A stretch of 64,000 nucleotides of DNA from Mycobacterium sp. PSTR-4-N (GCF_022348085.1 NZ_JAKRFN010000019.1:1-64000); one strand, 5' to 3'; shown: positions 9,772 to 18,938, counted from the stretch's first letter. A program made the numbers and translations. Notes: generated by a model from the sequence alone, not told the origin.

Positions 9772-11373
9772 GTGACCAGCGGGTTCTGGCGGAAGAACGG
9801 TGTCTCGCACGGTGTTCGCATCCTGGCGACCACGCATTTCGCGCTGATCTGGCGCGGGCTGCGCGCGACGCCAGGGGTGTCGAAGCTGGTCAACCGGTGG
9901 CTGATCAACTCGCTGATCTACACGATGCCGACCCGAACCGGTGCGTTGAGCACCAAGCAGGACTGGATTTCGTGGGAGTCACTGCACGACCGCCGCTTCA
10001 GCCAACGTCATCTGCCGTCGCTGCCGAGCCGTGCGGCCGACCTGCCCGCGCCGGCCACGGTGGCTGCGCTGTTCGCCCGCGCGGGCACGCGATGCCCGGA
10101 GTCGCCGAAGTCGACGCTGCTCTTCCCGATCTTCGCGCAGTGGTTCGTCGACGGATTCCTGCGGACCGACCCCCGCAACGACAAGAAGAACACCTCGACG
10201 CACGACATCGACCTGAGCCAGCTCTACGGCCAGGAGACAGAGGTGACCACGGTGCTGCGGGCGCACACCGGCGGCCGGCTGAAGACCGAACCCACCCTCG
10301 ACGCCGAGTTCCCGCCCTATCTCTGCGACGCCGACGGCACCGTCAAGCCCGAGTTCGAGGGTCTGCAGACCGAGTTCCGGGGGCGAGACATCAAGGCCGA
10401 GCGTGGCGGTCCCGTACCGGATGCCCGCAGATCCACGCTCTTCGCGCTCGGCATCCCCCGCGGCAACATCCACTACGGCTTCGTGATGATGAGCACGCTC
10501 TTCCTGCGCGAGCACAACCGCATCGCGGGGCTGATCAGCGAGAAACACAGGGACTGGTCCGACGACCGGGTGTTCGACACCACCCGCAACACGCTGACCG
10601 TGGTGCTGCTCAAGATCGTCATCGAGGACTACATCAACCACATCACGCCGATCAAGTTCCCCTTGTTCGTCGAGCCGGGGATCGGCGCAGGCGAGAAGTG
10701 GTACCGGCAGAACTGGATGTCGGTCGAGTTCAACCTGCTCTACCGGTGGCATTCGCTGGTGCCGACCGAGGTCACCGTCGGCGGGCAGCAGCGGCGCTTC
10801 GCCGATATGTGGTGGGACACCCGTCCCGTCACCGAACACGGGCTGTCCGCGCTGTTCGACGAGGCCTCGCGCCAGCCCTGCAGCACGATCGCCCTCGGCA
10901 ACACCGACCCGAGCCTGCTGCCGATCGAGGAGAAGTCGATCACGATCGGCCGCGACACCGGGCTGCAGCCCTACAACGCCTACCGGGAGCTGTGCGGTTT
11001 TCCCGCGCTCACCACCATCGACGATCTGACCTCGGATCGGCGGACCCGCGATGCGCTGACGGCGTGCTACGGCGCCGACGGGATGGACCGCGTCGAGCTG
11101 TTCGTGGGACTGTTCGCCGAAGACGTCCGGCGCGGCAGCACGCTGCCCCCGCTGATGAGCGCGATGGTGGCGGTGGACGCGTTCTCCCAGGCGCTGACCA
11201 ACCCATTGCTGGACCCGGGCGTGTACGGTGAGACGACGTTCTCCGCGGTCGGGTGCGAGGTGATCGACTCGACGACGACGCTGTCGGACGTGGTCCTGCG
11301 CAACATCTCCGGAGAGGCGCCCGCGCCGCGGGTCAGCCTCGGCCGGCGCCACCGGCGACCCGGCGTCTTCTGA
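9772..11373 (+). CDS. Cyclooxygenase-like animal heme peroxidase family protein
   Basis: Member of the animal heme-peroxidase/prostaglandin-H-synthase-like fatty acid dioxygenase superfamily, 533 residues. HDIDLSQLYGQ matches the COX element HGVDLGHIYG. FNLLYRWHSLVPTEV matches the COX segment with catalytic Tyr385 and proximal heme ligand His388 (YxWH), and both are kept. The distal segment reads LLFPIFAQWFVDGFL where COX has FAQHFTHQFF: the Gln is kept but the distal His is Asp, so ordinary peroxidase chemistry may be impaired. No signal peptide is seen; LATTHFALIWRGLRA is amphipathic and could be a membrane-binding helix. A lipid-oxygenating role fits the alkane hydroxylase next door. Start is GTG 9772 (leaderless) or TTG 9763. 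Confidence 0.85.
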   Translation: MTSGFWRKNGVSHGVRILATTHFALIWRGLRATPGVSKLVNRWLINSLIYTMPTRTGALSTKQDWISWESLHDRRFSQRHLPSLPSRAADLPAPATVAALFARAGTRCPESPKSTLLFPIFAQWFVDGFLRTDPRNDKKNTSTHDIDLSQLYGQETEVTTVLRAHTGGRLKTEPTLDAEFPPYLCDADGTVKPEFEGLQTEFRGRDIKAERGGPVPDARRSTLFALGIPRGNIHYGFVMMSTLFLREHNRIAGLISEKHRDWSDDRVFDTTRNTLTVVLLKIVIEDYINHITPIKFPLFVEPGIGAGEKWYRQNWMSVEFNLLYRWHSLVPTEVTVGGQQRRFADMWWDTRPVTEHGLSALFDEASRQPCSTIALGNTDPSLLPIEEKSITIGRDTGLQPYNAYRELCGFPALTTIDDLTSDRRTRDALTACYGADGMDRVELFVGLFAEDVRRGSTLPPLMSAMVAVDAFSQALTNPLLDPGVYGETTFSAVGCEVIDSTTTLSDVVLRNISGEAPAPRVSLGRRHRRPGVF

Positions 11374-11540
11374 TTGGCGAGCAACTGCTCGAAAGGGGTC
11401 GGTGAGCAGTCCGACACGACACGCTTCGCTCCTGAGATTGCCCGATGACGAGCAACAATGATATGACGGCGTTACCGGATCGACGCGCGGGGGTGCGAAG
11501 ATCAGCTAACAGTACGGCGAGGAGGGGGAGCAGGCGCACG

Positions 11541-12719
11541 ATGCCCACCCGACGGCCCGGCCACATCCGATCCGCTGCGGCGCCCCGTGACTGGCGCGAC
11601 CGCAAGCGCTACGTGTGGCTGCTCGGAATAGTGATCCCCGTCCTGGTCCCCGCCTCGTGGGCAGCCGTTGCGCTGACCGGTTCGGGGCTGTTCTGGTGGT
11701 CCGGGCCGGCACTGATGCTGGTGATCATCCCGGTGCTGGACTACCTCGTCGGGCCGGACTCGGAGAACCCGCCGGACAGCGTGCTGGTCTACCTCGAGCA
11801 GGACCGCTACTACCGGTGGGCCACCTACCTCTATCTGCCCGCGCAGTACATGTCGCTGCTGCTGGCGTGCTGGCTGTGGACCGGCGGGGGCGGGGTGACG
11901 ATGACGCCGCCCGACAAGGTCGGCCTGATGCTGACCGTCGGCGGCATCGGCGGCATCGCGATCAACACCGCCCACGAGCTGGGCCATCAGCGCGCACGCG
12001 CGGAGCGTTGGCTGAGCAAGGTCGCGCTCGCCCAGACCGGCTACGGCCACTTCTTCGTCGAACACAACCGGGGCCACCACGCGCGGGTGGCCACGCCCGA
12101 GGACCCGGCGAGCTCACGTCTGGGCGAGAGCGTGTACGCGTTCTACTGGCGCTCGATCACCGGCAGTCTGCGGTCGGCCTGGTCGCTGGAGAGCAGGCGG
12201 CTGCGCCGGCACGGACGATGGGTCTGGACGCTGCACAACGACGTGCTCAACGCGTGGCTGATGGCTGTGGGGCTGTTCGCAGCGCTGATCATCGGATTCG
12301 GGGTGCAGGTCGTGCCCTGGCTGATCGGTCAGGCTCTGCTGGGCGTCTTCCTGCTCGAGACCATCAACTACCTCGAGCACTACGGTCTGCGCCGGCAGCG
12401 CCGGCCCGACGGCTGCTACGAGCCGGTCCGCCCGGCGCACAGCTGGAACAGCAACTCGGTGATCTCCAATGTCTTCCTGTTCCACCTGCAGCGCCACTCC
12501 GACCACCACGCGAATCCTCAACGCCGCTACCAGGCGCTGTGCCACGCCGACGAGGCGCCTCAGTTGCCGGCGGGCTACGCGGCCATGGTGGTGCTGGCGT
12601 TGTGCCCACCGCTGTGGCGATGGGTCATGGACCGGCGCGTGAAGGACCACTATCGCGGCGACATCCGGCTGGCCGCGCTGCGGCCCCGGCAGGCGCAGCG
12701 GTTACTGCAGCGGGGCTGA
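11541..12719 (+). CDS. alkB: AlkB-type alkane 1-monooxygenase
   Basis: Membrane non-heme di-iron hydroxylase, converting alkanes to 1-alkanols with electrons from rubredoxin. 392 residues. All histidine boxes are present: HELGHQ, EHNRGHH followed by RVATPEDPASSR, NYLEHYGL, and LQRHSDHHANPQRRYQ. Hydrophobic segments (LGIVIPVLVPASWAAVAL; AWLMAVGLFAALIIGFGVQV) fit the six-helix AlkB topology. ATG 11541 is preferred because GGAGGGGGAG is upstream and the extra 32 residues of the 11445 start do not look like an AlkB N-terminus. Box 1 has HQ where M. tuberculosis AlkB has HK, so this is a divergent paralogue. No rubredoxin or rubredoxin reductase gene lies beside it, so electrons must come from elsewhere. 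Its 3' end overlaps the convergent dehydrogenase gene by 18 bases. Confidence 0.92.
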   Translation: MPTRRPGHIRSAAAPRDWRDRKRYVWLLGIVIPVLVPASWAAVALTGSGLFWWSGPALMLVIIPVLDYLVGPDSENPPDSVLVYLEQDRYYRWATYLYLPAQYMSLLLACWLWTGGGGVTMTPPDKVGLMLTVGGIGGIAINTAHELGHQRARAERWLSKVALAQTGYGHFFVEHNRGHHARVATPEDPASSRLGESVYAFYWRSITGSLRSAWSLESRRLRRHGRWVWTLHNDVLNAWLMAVGLFAALIIGFGVQVVPWLIGQALLGVFLLETINYLEHYGLRRQRRPDGCYEPVRPAHSWNSNSVISNVFLFHLQRHSDHHANPQRRYQALCHADEAPQLPAGYAAMVVLALCPPLWRWVMDRRVKDHYRGDIRLAALRPRQAQRLLQRG

Positions 12720-13547
12720 GGCCACCTCGCGCGTGCGCTTGAGCGCGATCGCGGCCGTCTTCATCGACAGGGTCGGCGACAGGCGTTCCAGGTACCACAG
12801 CGCTTTCCACCAGCGCGGTACCACGATGATGGCGTGATTGCGGCGGACGCCGCGCAGGGCCTGGGAGGCGAACTGATCCGGCTCGATGGGGCGCAGCGCC
12901 TCACCGAGCTTGATCAGGTTCTCCCGGCTCACGGTGCGATTGCGCCCGTATTCGCCGCCGGACAGGATCGGCGTGCGCACCACCCCGGGGCAGAGCACCG
13001 ACACCCGCACGCCGTGCGCGGCCGCCTCGACACGCAGTGTTTTCGACAGCGCGACGACGGCGTGCTTGGTGGCCGAGTATCCGGCCTGGGCGGACGTGGT
13101 GATCAGGCCCGCCATCGATGCCGTGTTGACGATGTGCCCGCTGCCCTGCGCGATCATCCGCGGATAGGCGGCCTGTACCCCGTGCACCACGCCGCGCAGG
13201 TTGACGTCGATGATGTCCGTCCAGTCCTGCAGGGTGAGCGCATCGACCTCACCGCCGATGCCGATGCCCGCGTTGTTGAACAGGAGGTCGAGACGGCCGC
13301 TGGTGCGCACGGTGTCGGCGATGGCGTCCTCGAACGCTGCGGGATCGCGGACGTCGAGGGCGACGGCGTGGGCGGTGGCACCCGTGCCGCGCAGCCGCTG
13401 GGCCACCGTCTCGGCGACCTCGACCTGCCGGTCGGCGATCCACACGTGCGCACCCGCAGCTGCCAGTGCCTCTGAGAGGGCGGCCCCGATCCCCGATGCG
13501 CCACCGGTGATGAACGCGACCTTGCCCGCCATACCCTCAGTTGCCAC
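12702..13547 (-). CDS. Short-chain dehydrogenase/reductase
   Basis: NAD(P)-dependent oxidoreductase of the classical SDR family, 281 residues. The nucleotide-binding motif TGGASGIG is at about residues 15-22, then NNAGIG, the catalytic Ser in NTASMAG, and YSATK with catalytic Tyr and Lys. Substrate is unknown. The C-terminal extension (PRWWKALWYLERLSPTLS) is more hydrophobic than in core SDRs, compatible with lipid or membrane association. Convergent with alkB, overlapping its last 18 bases, so they are not cotranscribed; a role in long-chain alcohol oxidation would be inference from proximity only. Start GTG 13547; ATG 13532 is an alternative. Confidence 0.85.
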   Translation of the reverse strand: MATEGMAGKVAFITGGASGIGAALSEALAAAGAHVWIADRQVEVAETVAQRLRGTGATAHAVALDVRDPAAFEDAIADTVRTSGRLDLLFNNAGIGIGGEVDALTLQDWTDIIDVNLRGVVHGVQAAYPRMIAQGSGHIVNTASMAGLITTSAQAGYSATKHAVVALSKTLRVEAAAHGVRVSVLCPGVVRTPILSGGEYGRNRTVSRENLIKLGEALRPIEPDQFASQALRGVRRNHAIIVVPRWWKALWYLERLSPTLSMKTAAIALKRTREVASAPLQ

Positions 13548-13575
13548 GACGGAAGGATAGCCGCCGGCCGCCGTG

Positions 13576-15009
13576 TCAGTTCTGCGAGTCGGTGCCGCCC
13601 CCGGCCGACGAGGACGCCGCCTTCGCCGACGAGGACGCCGCCTTCGCCGTCGCAGTCCGCCCGGTGTCGGACTTGGCGGTCTCGGCGGTCTTGGTGGCCT
13701 TCTCGGCCGCGATGGCCTTCAGGACGCCGCGCAGCGGCATGCGGTGCTTGGCCCGCGGCGCGGACGCGGTGCCGGTGTCGCCGTCGCCGTCGGATGCCTC
13801 GGTCGGCGTGTCGGAGGGCTGCTCGCCGTCCGGCGCCGTGGCGTCGTCGGCCGGCCGGTCGTCGGGCGTCACGATGTCGCCCGGCTCGTCGGCGGGGACG
13901 ACGTCGGGATCGGTCGGCTGCTCGGACTCGGAATCGCTTCCGGTGTCGGGAGACTCGGGGCTCGGTGTCGTGTCGGGTCGCGCCGAAGCGTGCTCGCCAC
14001 CGGTGCCGGTGGCTTCGGTGGCGTTCTTCTCCGAGTCCGCTGTCTCGGTGTCCGCGGTCTTGGTGTCCGCCGCGCGAACCAGAGGGCGAGCCTGCGGCGT
14101 GGTCACCGACGTCGAGGCCGTGGTCTCGGCACCCGCCGCGATGTCACCCAGCGTGGGTTTGCCCTCCAGCCAGGTCCGGTCGTAGGCCTTGTCGACGATC
14201 TCCCGCAGTTTGGGCTCGATGTCGGCCACCAGTGACCCGAGCCCCAGATCGTAGAAGCCTTGCAGCAGGGGCAGATGCTCGGTGGGCACGTAGACGTAGG
14301 TGGTCTTGCCTTCCTTCCAGACGATGTTGTCCGGATCGTCGAGGTCGACCTCGTCGTAGCGCAGGTGGACGTAGACGAAGGCCGCGACACCGTTGGCGAC
14401 CGCGAGCAGATTGAACGGGTTGGTCGGGAAGTCGGCGATCGGGTCGTACTCGCCGGCGACGTCGACGACGTCGTACTGGGTGTCGGTCGGGGTCCGCAAC
14501 AGATCCCCCCAGAACCAGCCGTTGACTCCGCCGTACTTGCGGCCGCCGTTACCGAGCAGCACGAAGGACAGATCCTCCGGTGCTGGTGCGTCCTTGTCCT
14601 CGGCGTGATCCTGCAGCCACACCGACGCGATGCGCGCTCCCCCGCTGAACGCGTAGACGATCTTGGGATCGGTCCCGACGTGATGGATCGCCCAATCGAG
14701 ACGGTTGACGTTCTCGGTGACACCGAACTCGATGGGTCCGTACGGCTGAATCCAGTCGTAGCGGACCTCCTTGCACACCTTCGGTGCTTCGCACAGCGCC
14801 CCGCCGAGGTTGTCGGCCATGTCCCACGGCGTCGGACCATGATGCAAGACAGTGGCAGGGCCGGGCGGGATCACCGACGAGGCCGAAGATATGGCCGCGG
14901 CGGCCGCGGCGGCAGCGGCCGGCATCGCTGCGCCGCCGAACGTCAGCGGGAGTGTCGCCGCAATCGGCAGTGCCGCTGCGGTCATCACTGCCTTGGTCGC
15001 TCGTTTCAC
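13576..15009 (-). CDS. Secreted PE-PPE-domain hydrolase with acidic low-complexity tail
   Basis: A 477-residue exported protein. A Sec signal with an unusual run of about ten alanines precedes a PE-PPE (PF08237) alpha/beta-hydrolase domain at about residues 70-300. Candidate catalytic residues: Ser in FSGGAR, Asp in GEYDPIADFP, His in YVHLRY. There is no PE or PPE domain, so the catalytic domain is free-standing. The last 165 residues are a Thr/Asp/Glu/Pro-rich tail ending in Ser/Ala repeats, probably disordered and wall-spanning. GTG 15009 chosen because AAGGAATG precedes it and it gives a standard signal peptide; the upstream start at 15060 does not. PE-PPE domains described in mycobacteria are esterases. 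Paralogues lie at 16024 and 19806. Confidence 0.82.
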   Translation of the reverse strand: MKRATKAVMTAAALPIAATLPLTFGGAAMPAAAAAAAAAISSASSVIPPGPATVLHHGPTPWDMADNLGGALCEAPKVCKEVRYDWIQPYGPIEFGVTENVNRLDWAIHHVGTDPKIVYAFSGGARIASVWLQDHAEDKDAPAPEDLSFVLLGNGGRKYGGVNGWFWGDLLRTPTDTQYDVVDVAGEYDPIADFPTNPFNLLAVANGVAAFVYVHLRYDEVDLDDPDNIVWKEGKTTYVYVPTEHLPLLQGFYDLGLGSLVADIEPKLREIVDKAYDRTWLEGKPTLGDIAAGAETTASTSVTTPQARPLVRAADTKTADTETADSEKNATEATGTGGEHASARPDTTPSPESPDTGSDSESEQPTDPDVVPADEPGDIVTPDDRPADDATAPDGEQPSDTPTEASDGDGDTGTASAPRAKHRMPLRGVLKAIAAEKATKTAETAKSDTGRTATAKAASSSAKAASSSAGGGTDSQN

Positions 15010-16023
15010 GCCACATTCCTTCCGAAGAGACGACTGTGCTGTCGTCAGATGACGGGTCAACTGCTGGGGGTAGAGCCGGGGGTGGAGCGGAGTGGGCGAG
15101 CGCCGGGAGCGAGAGGGCTCGTGGCCAGTGCCTGAGGGCCACGACTGCGCTTCTCTCGCCGACGCGATGCCGGCGCGTCGACCGTCGCGGACGTTACCGC
15201 ATGCAACTACTTTTTGCGTGGCTACCTAGCAAACGCGCGGTGACTGAAACTTCCCCTGCGAAGGGCATGTTGCGCCGCTGTGGCTATTCCGGCGTTGTCA
15301 CCACGCCAGCTGCGCGCCGACGATGCCACGCGGAACAGCACGCGTCGAGGAACCCGTCGTGGATGCCAAAAGTGTTGCGCAACTGGGCTTTTGCCTAAAA
15401 ACACCTCCGCCGTGGGCGGACGGCGGCGTCAGATGCCGGGGGCCTCGGCAAGCTCACCGTCGATTGCTGGGTGGCGTCGCGTGTCACTTGGGTTTGCTCC
15501 GTGGAATCCGTTTGTTACTCGAGAGTCAGTTTGGGTATTGCCGACAGCGTGACCGGAGCTGACGGCGTGGTTCGAGGGCGAGGCAATGTTCACCCGCCGT
15601 CCACGCAGCGGCAAAGGTGTGCTGTGGGTGATGGTACAGACCAAAAATTTTTTTTAGCCGACCAGGTGTCAGCAACATCTCAGCTACACACTCTACGAAT
15701 ACAGAGATGGCGATAGTTACAGTAACGTAATTTTCGCTCGCGAATGCCAGCGGTGGAGCATTCTGCCTACTAAAAGCCCGTTCAGCGAGTCTTTTCCTCC
15801 CGGGCGTGATGACCGGTGCCTTTTCCTGCCGCCGTGAGCGTAAATTCTCTACTAACGTAGAGAAACTATAAACAATGGATAACAGCAATAGACGACCACT
15901 TTGCCCGAATTGCATAAATTGGAAATGTTGGGTTTTTGCTACGAACTTGTTGACGGACGCGCAATATGCTCATGTCGCGCCGAGCACGGCGAGTCGACAA
16001 TCGTTTCAATTCGGGGAGATGTC
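15010..16023. other. 1-kb gene-free, partly AT-rich island between two PE-PPE-domain genes
   Basis: Divergent intergenic region carrying the promoters of the flanking hydrolase genes. Roughly 15,480-15,960 is visibly richer in A/T than the surroundings, with an A5T8 run at 15643-15655 and TATAAA at 15867-15872. Symmetric elements seen: GACGAC/GTCGTC (15029-15046) in the leader of the minus-strand gene, GTTACAGTAAC (15716-15726), and a 20-base palindrome at 15845-15864. A 129-codon minus-strand frame (15526-15915) has no ribosome-binding site or recognisable domain and is not called. No tRNA-like or RNA gene fold was recognised by eye. Such stretches in mycobacteria are typical Lsr2 targets. 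Confidence 0.5.
15845..15864. promoter_or_regulatory. Perfect 8+8 palindrome, candidate operator
   Basis: TTCTCTAC, four bases TAAC, then GTAGAGAA: perfect arms in the AT-rich island, about 160 bases before the ATG at 16024 and directly followed by TATAAA (15867-15872). Size and symmetry suit a dimeric helix-turn-helix regulator. A terminator is less likely because no T-run follows. Confidence 0.4.
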
Positions 16024-17226
16024 ATGAAGAACACCATTCGCAAAGCCGGTGTTGCCTGTGGCACCGCTTTTGCCTCTATCGCGCTAGCGCTGACCACTGC
16101 CACGGGAGCCAGTGCCGTGAGCACCGCGGTGATCATCGGCGGTATCAAAATCAAATCCATGGACGACACGTTGATGAAGCCGCTGCTCGAGGGCGCCTTC
16201 AAAGACGATGTTCGGACGTCGGTGACATGGCCGGCAGAGGCCGGGCCGTACTCGGGCAAGGGCGACATGACACTCGGCGCGTCAATTCGCGTCGGCATCC
16301 CGAATCTGGACGCTGCGATCGACACAGCCGTCGGCAATCTGTCTGCTCCCACGGACAAGGTCACGGTCGTCGGATTGTCGGCCGGCTCGCTGGTGGTCAA
16401 CGAGGTGATGCGCCAGTGGATGGAAGAGGGCACGATGCCCGACCCCTCGAAGGTGACGTTCATCGTCGTCGAGGATTCCAGCCGCCAGGAACTGATCAAA
16501 GACGCCAAGTACAGCTCGAAGTACGACTACACCTACCAGCCGCCGCCTGTCACGCCCTTCAACGTGGTCGTGATCACCGGTGAGTACGACGGCATGGCCG
16601 ACATGCCCGACCGCCCGTGGAACTTCCTGGCCATGGCCAACGCGATAGCCGGCTCGATCGTCGTTCACGTGCCAGTCATGTACACGACCTCGATGGCGGA
16701 GCTGGAAGCGCTCAAGGGGACGATGTACTACGAGAAGACCGTCAACGCCAAGGGTGGTGTCACCGAGCACTACCTGGTTCCCACCGCCACGCTGCCGCTG
16801 GTGCAGCTGATGCCGTGGCTGAAGCCCAAGGAGGCCGAACTCGAGGCCAAGATCCAAAAGGGCTACAGCCGCTACGATGCCGCCCCCGCCGTCAAGGTCG
16901 CCGCGATCGCCGCACCCGAAGTCGAGGCCGTCTCTGACGCGTCGGATGCCCCTAGTACCACCGGCGAGGACGCGTCGGCGGGACAGGCCCAGCCGGAGCC
17001 CAAGGTGACGGCACAGGATCGCCGCGACGCACGGGCCGAGGCCCGGGCGGAGGCCAAGGCGAAGCGGGCGGAAGCCAAGGCGGCCCGTGCCGAGGCCAGG
17101 GCCACGGCGAAGGCGGAGGCGGCCGCCAAGCGCGAAGCACGGAAGGCAGCCCGCCAGCAGGCTGCCGAGGACGACTCGTCGTCCGATGGATCTGGGTCGT
17201 CTGACTCCTCCGGCTCCTCGGAGTAA
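16024..17226 (+). CDS. Secreted PE-PPE-domain hydrolase with Ala/Arg/Lys/Glu helical tail
   Basis: A 400-residue exported protein. Signal peptide at residues 1-35 (cleavage probably after ATGASA), then a PE-PPE domain at about 40-280 with nucleophile motif GLSAGS, Asp in GEYDGMADMP and His in VVHVPV. The tail (about 325-385) is a highly charged repeat of ARAEAKA/RAEAKAARAEA type, predicted as one long alpha-helix or coiled coil, ending in a Ser/Asp/Gly stretch. The tail differs from the acidic tail of the 13576 paralogue, so the catalytic domain has been joined to different wall-interaction modules. ATG 16024 chosen because GGGGAGAT lies just before it and the signal peptide starts there. A terminator hairpin follows at 17276. 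Confidence 0.82.
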   Translation: MKNTIRKAGVACGTAFASIALALTTATGASAVSTAVIIGGIKIKSMDDTLMKPLLEGAFKDDVRTSVTWPAEAGPYSGKGDMTLGASIRVGIPNLDAAIDTAVGNLSAPTDKVTVVGLSAGSLVVNEVMRQWMEEGTMPDPSKVTFIVVEDSSRQELIKDAKYSSKYDYTYQPPPVTPFNVVVITGEYDGMADMPDRPWNFLAMANAIAGSIVVHVPVMYTTSMAELEALKGTMYYEKTVNAKGGVTEHYLVPTATLPLVQLMPWLKPKEAELEAKIQKGYSRYDAAPAVKVAAIAAPEVEAVSDASDAPSTTGEDASAGQAQPEPKVTAQDRRDARAEARAEAKAKRAEAKAARAEARATAKAEAAAKREARKAARQQAAEDDSSSDGSGSSDSSGSSE

Positions 17227-17275
17227 GCCCTCCCCGGAACTCGAGGCTGCCTGAAGCCTTCAGACACCCGCCCGG

Positions 17276-17298
17276 AGCCCCGGCCATTGGTCGGGGCT
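17276..17298 (+). terminator. Hairpin after the PE-PPE-domain gene
   Basis: AGCCCCG (17276-17282) pairs perfectly with CGGGGCT (17292-17298), with further C-C/G-G pairs inside. It lies about 50 bases after the stop of the preceding gene and about 105 before the next start. No U-tract follows beyond TTC, as is usual for mycobacterial intrinsic terminators. Confidence 0.55.
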
Positions 17299-17404
17299 TC
17301 GTGGTGTCGGTGGATCGGCCGGGCGGATGTGACGGTGAGCGCGGCCGCGGGCGGCGACCTAAACTGCTGTGGCCCGATGACCTATTTGCTGTGAGGTAGC
17401 GTTG

Positions 17405-18892
17405 ATGTCCATGGATTCCCCGCAGTACGACGCGATCGTCGTGGGCGCCGGGTTCGGCGGAATGGGTGCCGCGATCCAGCTGAAGAAGATGGGTTACGAC
17501 AACATCCTGATCCTCGATCGCGAGGACGACCTGGGCGGCACCTGGCACGTCAACCACTACCCCGGGTTGGCCGTCGACATCCCGTCGCCGACCTACTCCT
17601 ACTGGTTCGAGCCCAACCCGCGCTGGTCCCGGCTCTACGCCCCCGGCTCGGAGCTCAAGGAGTACGCCGATCACGTCGCCGACAAGTACGACGTGCGCAG
17701 GCACATGCGCTTCAATGCCCCGGTCGACGGTGCTCGGTGGGACGAGGAGAACCAGCTCTGGCAGGTCACTCTGTCGGACGGGGAGACCCTCACCGGACGC
17801 TTTCTGATCACCGCGACCGGCTACCTGTCCCAGCCGCGCAATCCCGACATCCCGGGCATCGCCGACTTCGAAGGCCGCGTCATCCACAGCATGGACTGGG
17901 ACGACGACTACTCCCCCGCCGGTGAGCGGATCGGTCTGATCGGCACCGGAGCGACTGCGGTGCAGCTGATCCCCGAGTTGTCCAAGACCGCGGCCGACCT
18001 GACGGTGTACCAACGCACGCCGATCCACGTCGTGCCGAAGATGGACTTCGCCATCCCGCCGTTCGTCCGCCGGCTGTTTGCCCGTATCCCCTTGCTGCAG
18101 CGTGCGTTCCGCTTCACCACGGATGCCAATCTCGAGGTGATGATGATCCTGTCGGTGGTCAACTACAAGTACTTCCGGCAACTCAACGTCTTCGCGTCGT
18201 ACCTGTCTGCGCTGCATCGTTTCCTGTCGATCCGCGACAGGAGTCTGCGGGCGAAGCTGACCCCTGACTACGACTTCGGGTGCAAGCGACCCACCTACTC
18301 GAACTCCTACTACCGCACGTTGGCCGAACCGCACGTCCACCTGCAGACCGCCGGAATCGAGCGGATCGTCTCCGACGGCATCGTGGCGTGCGACGGCACC
18401 AAGACCACGATCGACACGCTGGTCCTGTGCACCGGATTCGACATCTGGGAGGCCAACATCCCGGCCATCGAACTGATCGGCCGCGACGCCCGCAACCTCG
18501 GGAAGTGGTGGCGCGACAACGGGTTCCAGTCGTATCAGGGCGTCACGGTGCCTGCGTTCCCCAATCTCTTCATGCTGGCCGGTCCGTACGCGTCCAGCGG
18601 CCTGTCGTACTTCAACACCATGGAGTACCAGATGCGGCACATGGACCGGCTGTTCGGCGAGTTGCAGCGCCGGGGTGCGCGCGCTTTCGAGGTCACCGAA
18701 GAGGCCAATACGGCTTTCCGCGAACGGATGTCGGCGAAGCTCGGCAAGACCGTGTTCCGGCAGGGCGATTGCGCGCGATCGCGGTCGTACTACTTCAGTC
18801 CCAGTGGGGAGACCCTCGTGCGGCCCGCCTCCACCAACGAAACGAACCGCGAGAACGAGAGCTTCCCGCTCAGTCATTACGCCTTCGCCTGA
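17405..18892 (+). CDS. Flavin-containing (Baeyer-Villiger-type) monooxygenase
   Basis: FAD/NADPH-dependent monooxygenase, 495 residues. FAD motif GAGFGG near residue 16, DREDDLGGTWHVNHYPG, the class B fingerprint FEGRVIHSMDWD (FxGxxxHxxxWD) near residue 160, and second Rossmann motif GTGATA near 180. Members oxygenate ketones, aldehydes or sulfur compounds; EthA and MymA are mycobacterial relatives. GAGGT precedes ATG 17405; another ATG lies 6 bases later and a TTG at 17402. A close paralogue, sharing long stretches such as DREDDLGGTWHVN and PYYRAL/SYYRTL-region blocks, is on the opposite strand at 23259-24743. Substrate unknown; the lipid-rich context suggests a lipid ketone or aldehyde, which is inference. 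Confidence 0.88.
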   Translation: MSMDSPQYDAIVVGAGFGGMGAAIQLKKMGYDNILILDREDDLGGTWHVNHYPGLAVDIPSPTYSYWFEPNPRWSRLYAPGSELKEYADHVADKYDVRRHMRFNAPVDGARWDEENQLWQVTLSDGETLTGRFLITATGYLSQPRNPDIPGIADFEGRVIHSMDWDDDYSPAGERIGLIGTGATAVQLIPELSKTAADLTVYQRTPIHVVPKMDFAIPPFVRRLFARIPLLQRAFRFTTDANLEVMMILSVVNYKYFRQLNVFASYLSALHRFLSIRDRSLRAKLTPDYDFGCKRPTYSNSYYRTLAEPHVHLQTAGIERIVSDGIVACDGTKTTIDTLVLCTGFDIWEANIPAIELIGRDARNLGKWWRDNGFQSYQGVTVPAFPNLFMLAGPYASSGLSYFNTMEYQMRHMDRLFGELQRRGARAFEVTEEANTAFRERMSAKLGKTVFRQGDCARSRSYYFSPSGETLVRPASTNETNRENESFPLSHYAFA

Positions 18893-18938
18893 CGCTGCAG
18901 GTCAGAGCGACGTCAGAGGTTCCTGTGAATGCGATCGC

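Noticed and set aside
15643..15655. A5T8 run as an intrinsic terminator
   Set aside because: No GC-rich stem directly precedes the T-run and no gene ends close upstream on the plus strand.
15526..15915. 129-codon minus-strand frame in the AT-rich island
   Set aside because: No ribosome-binding site or domain, odd composition, and it covers the candidate promoter and palindrome; long open frames are plausible by chance here.
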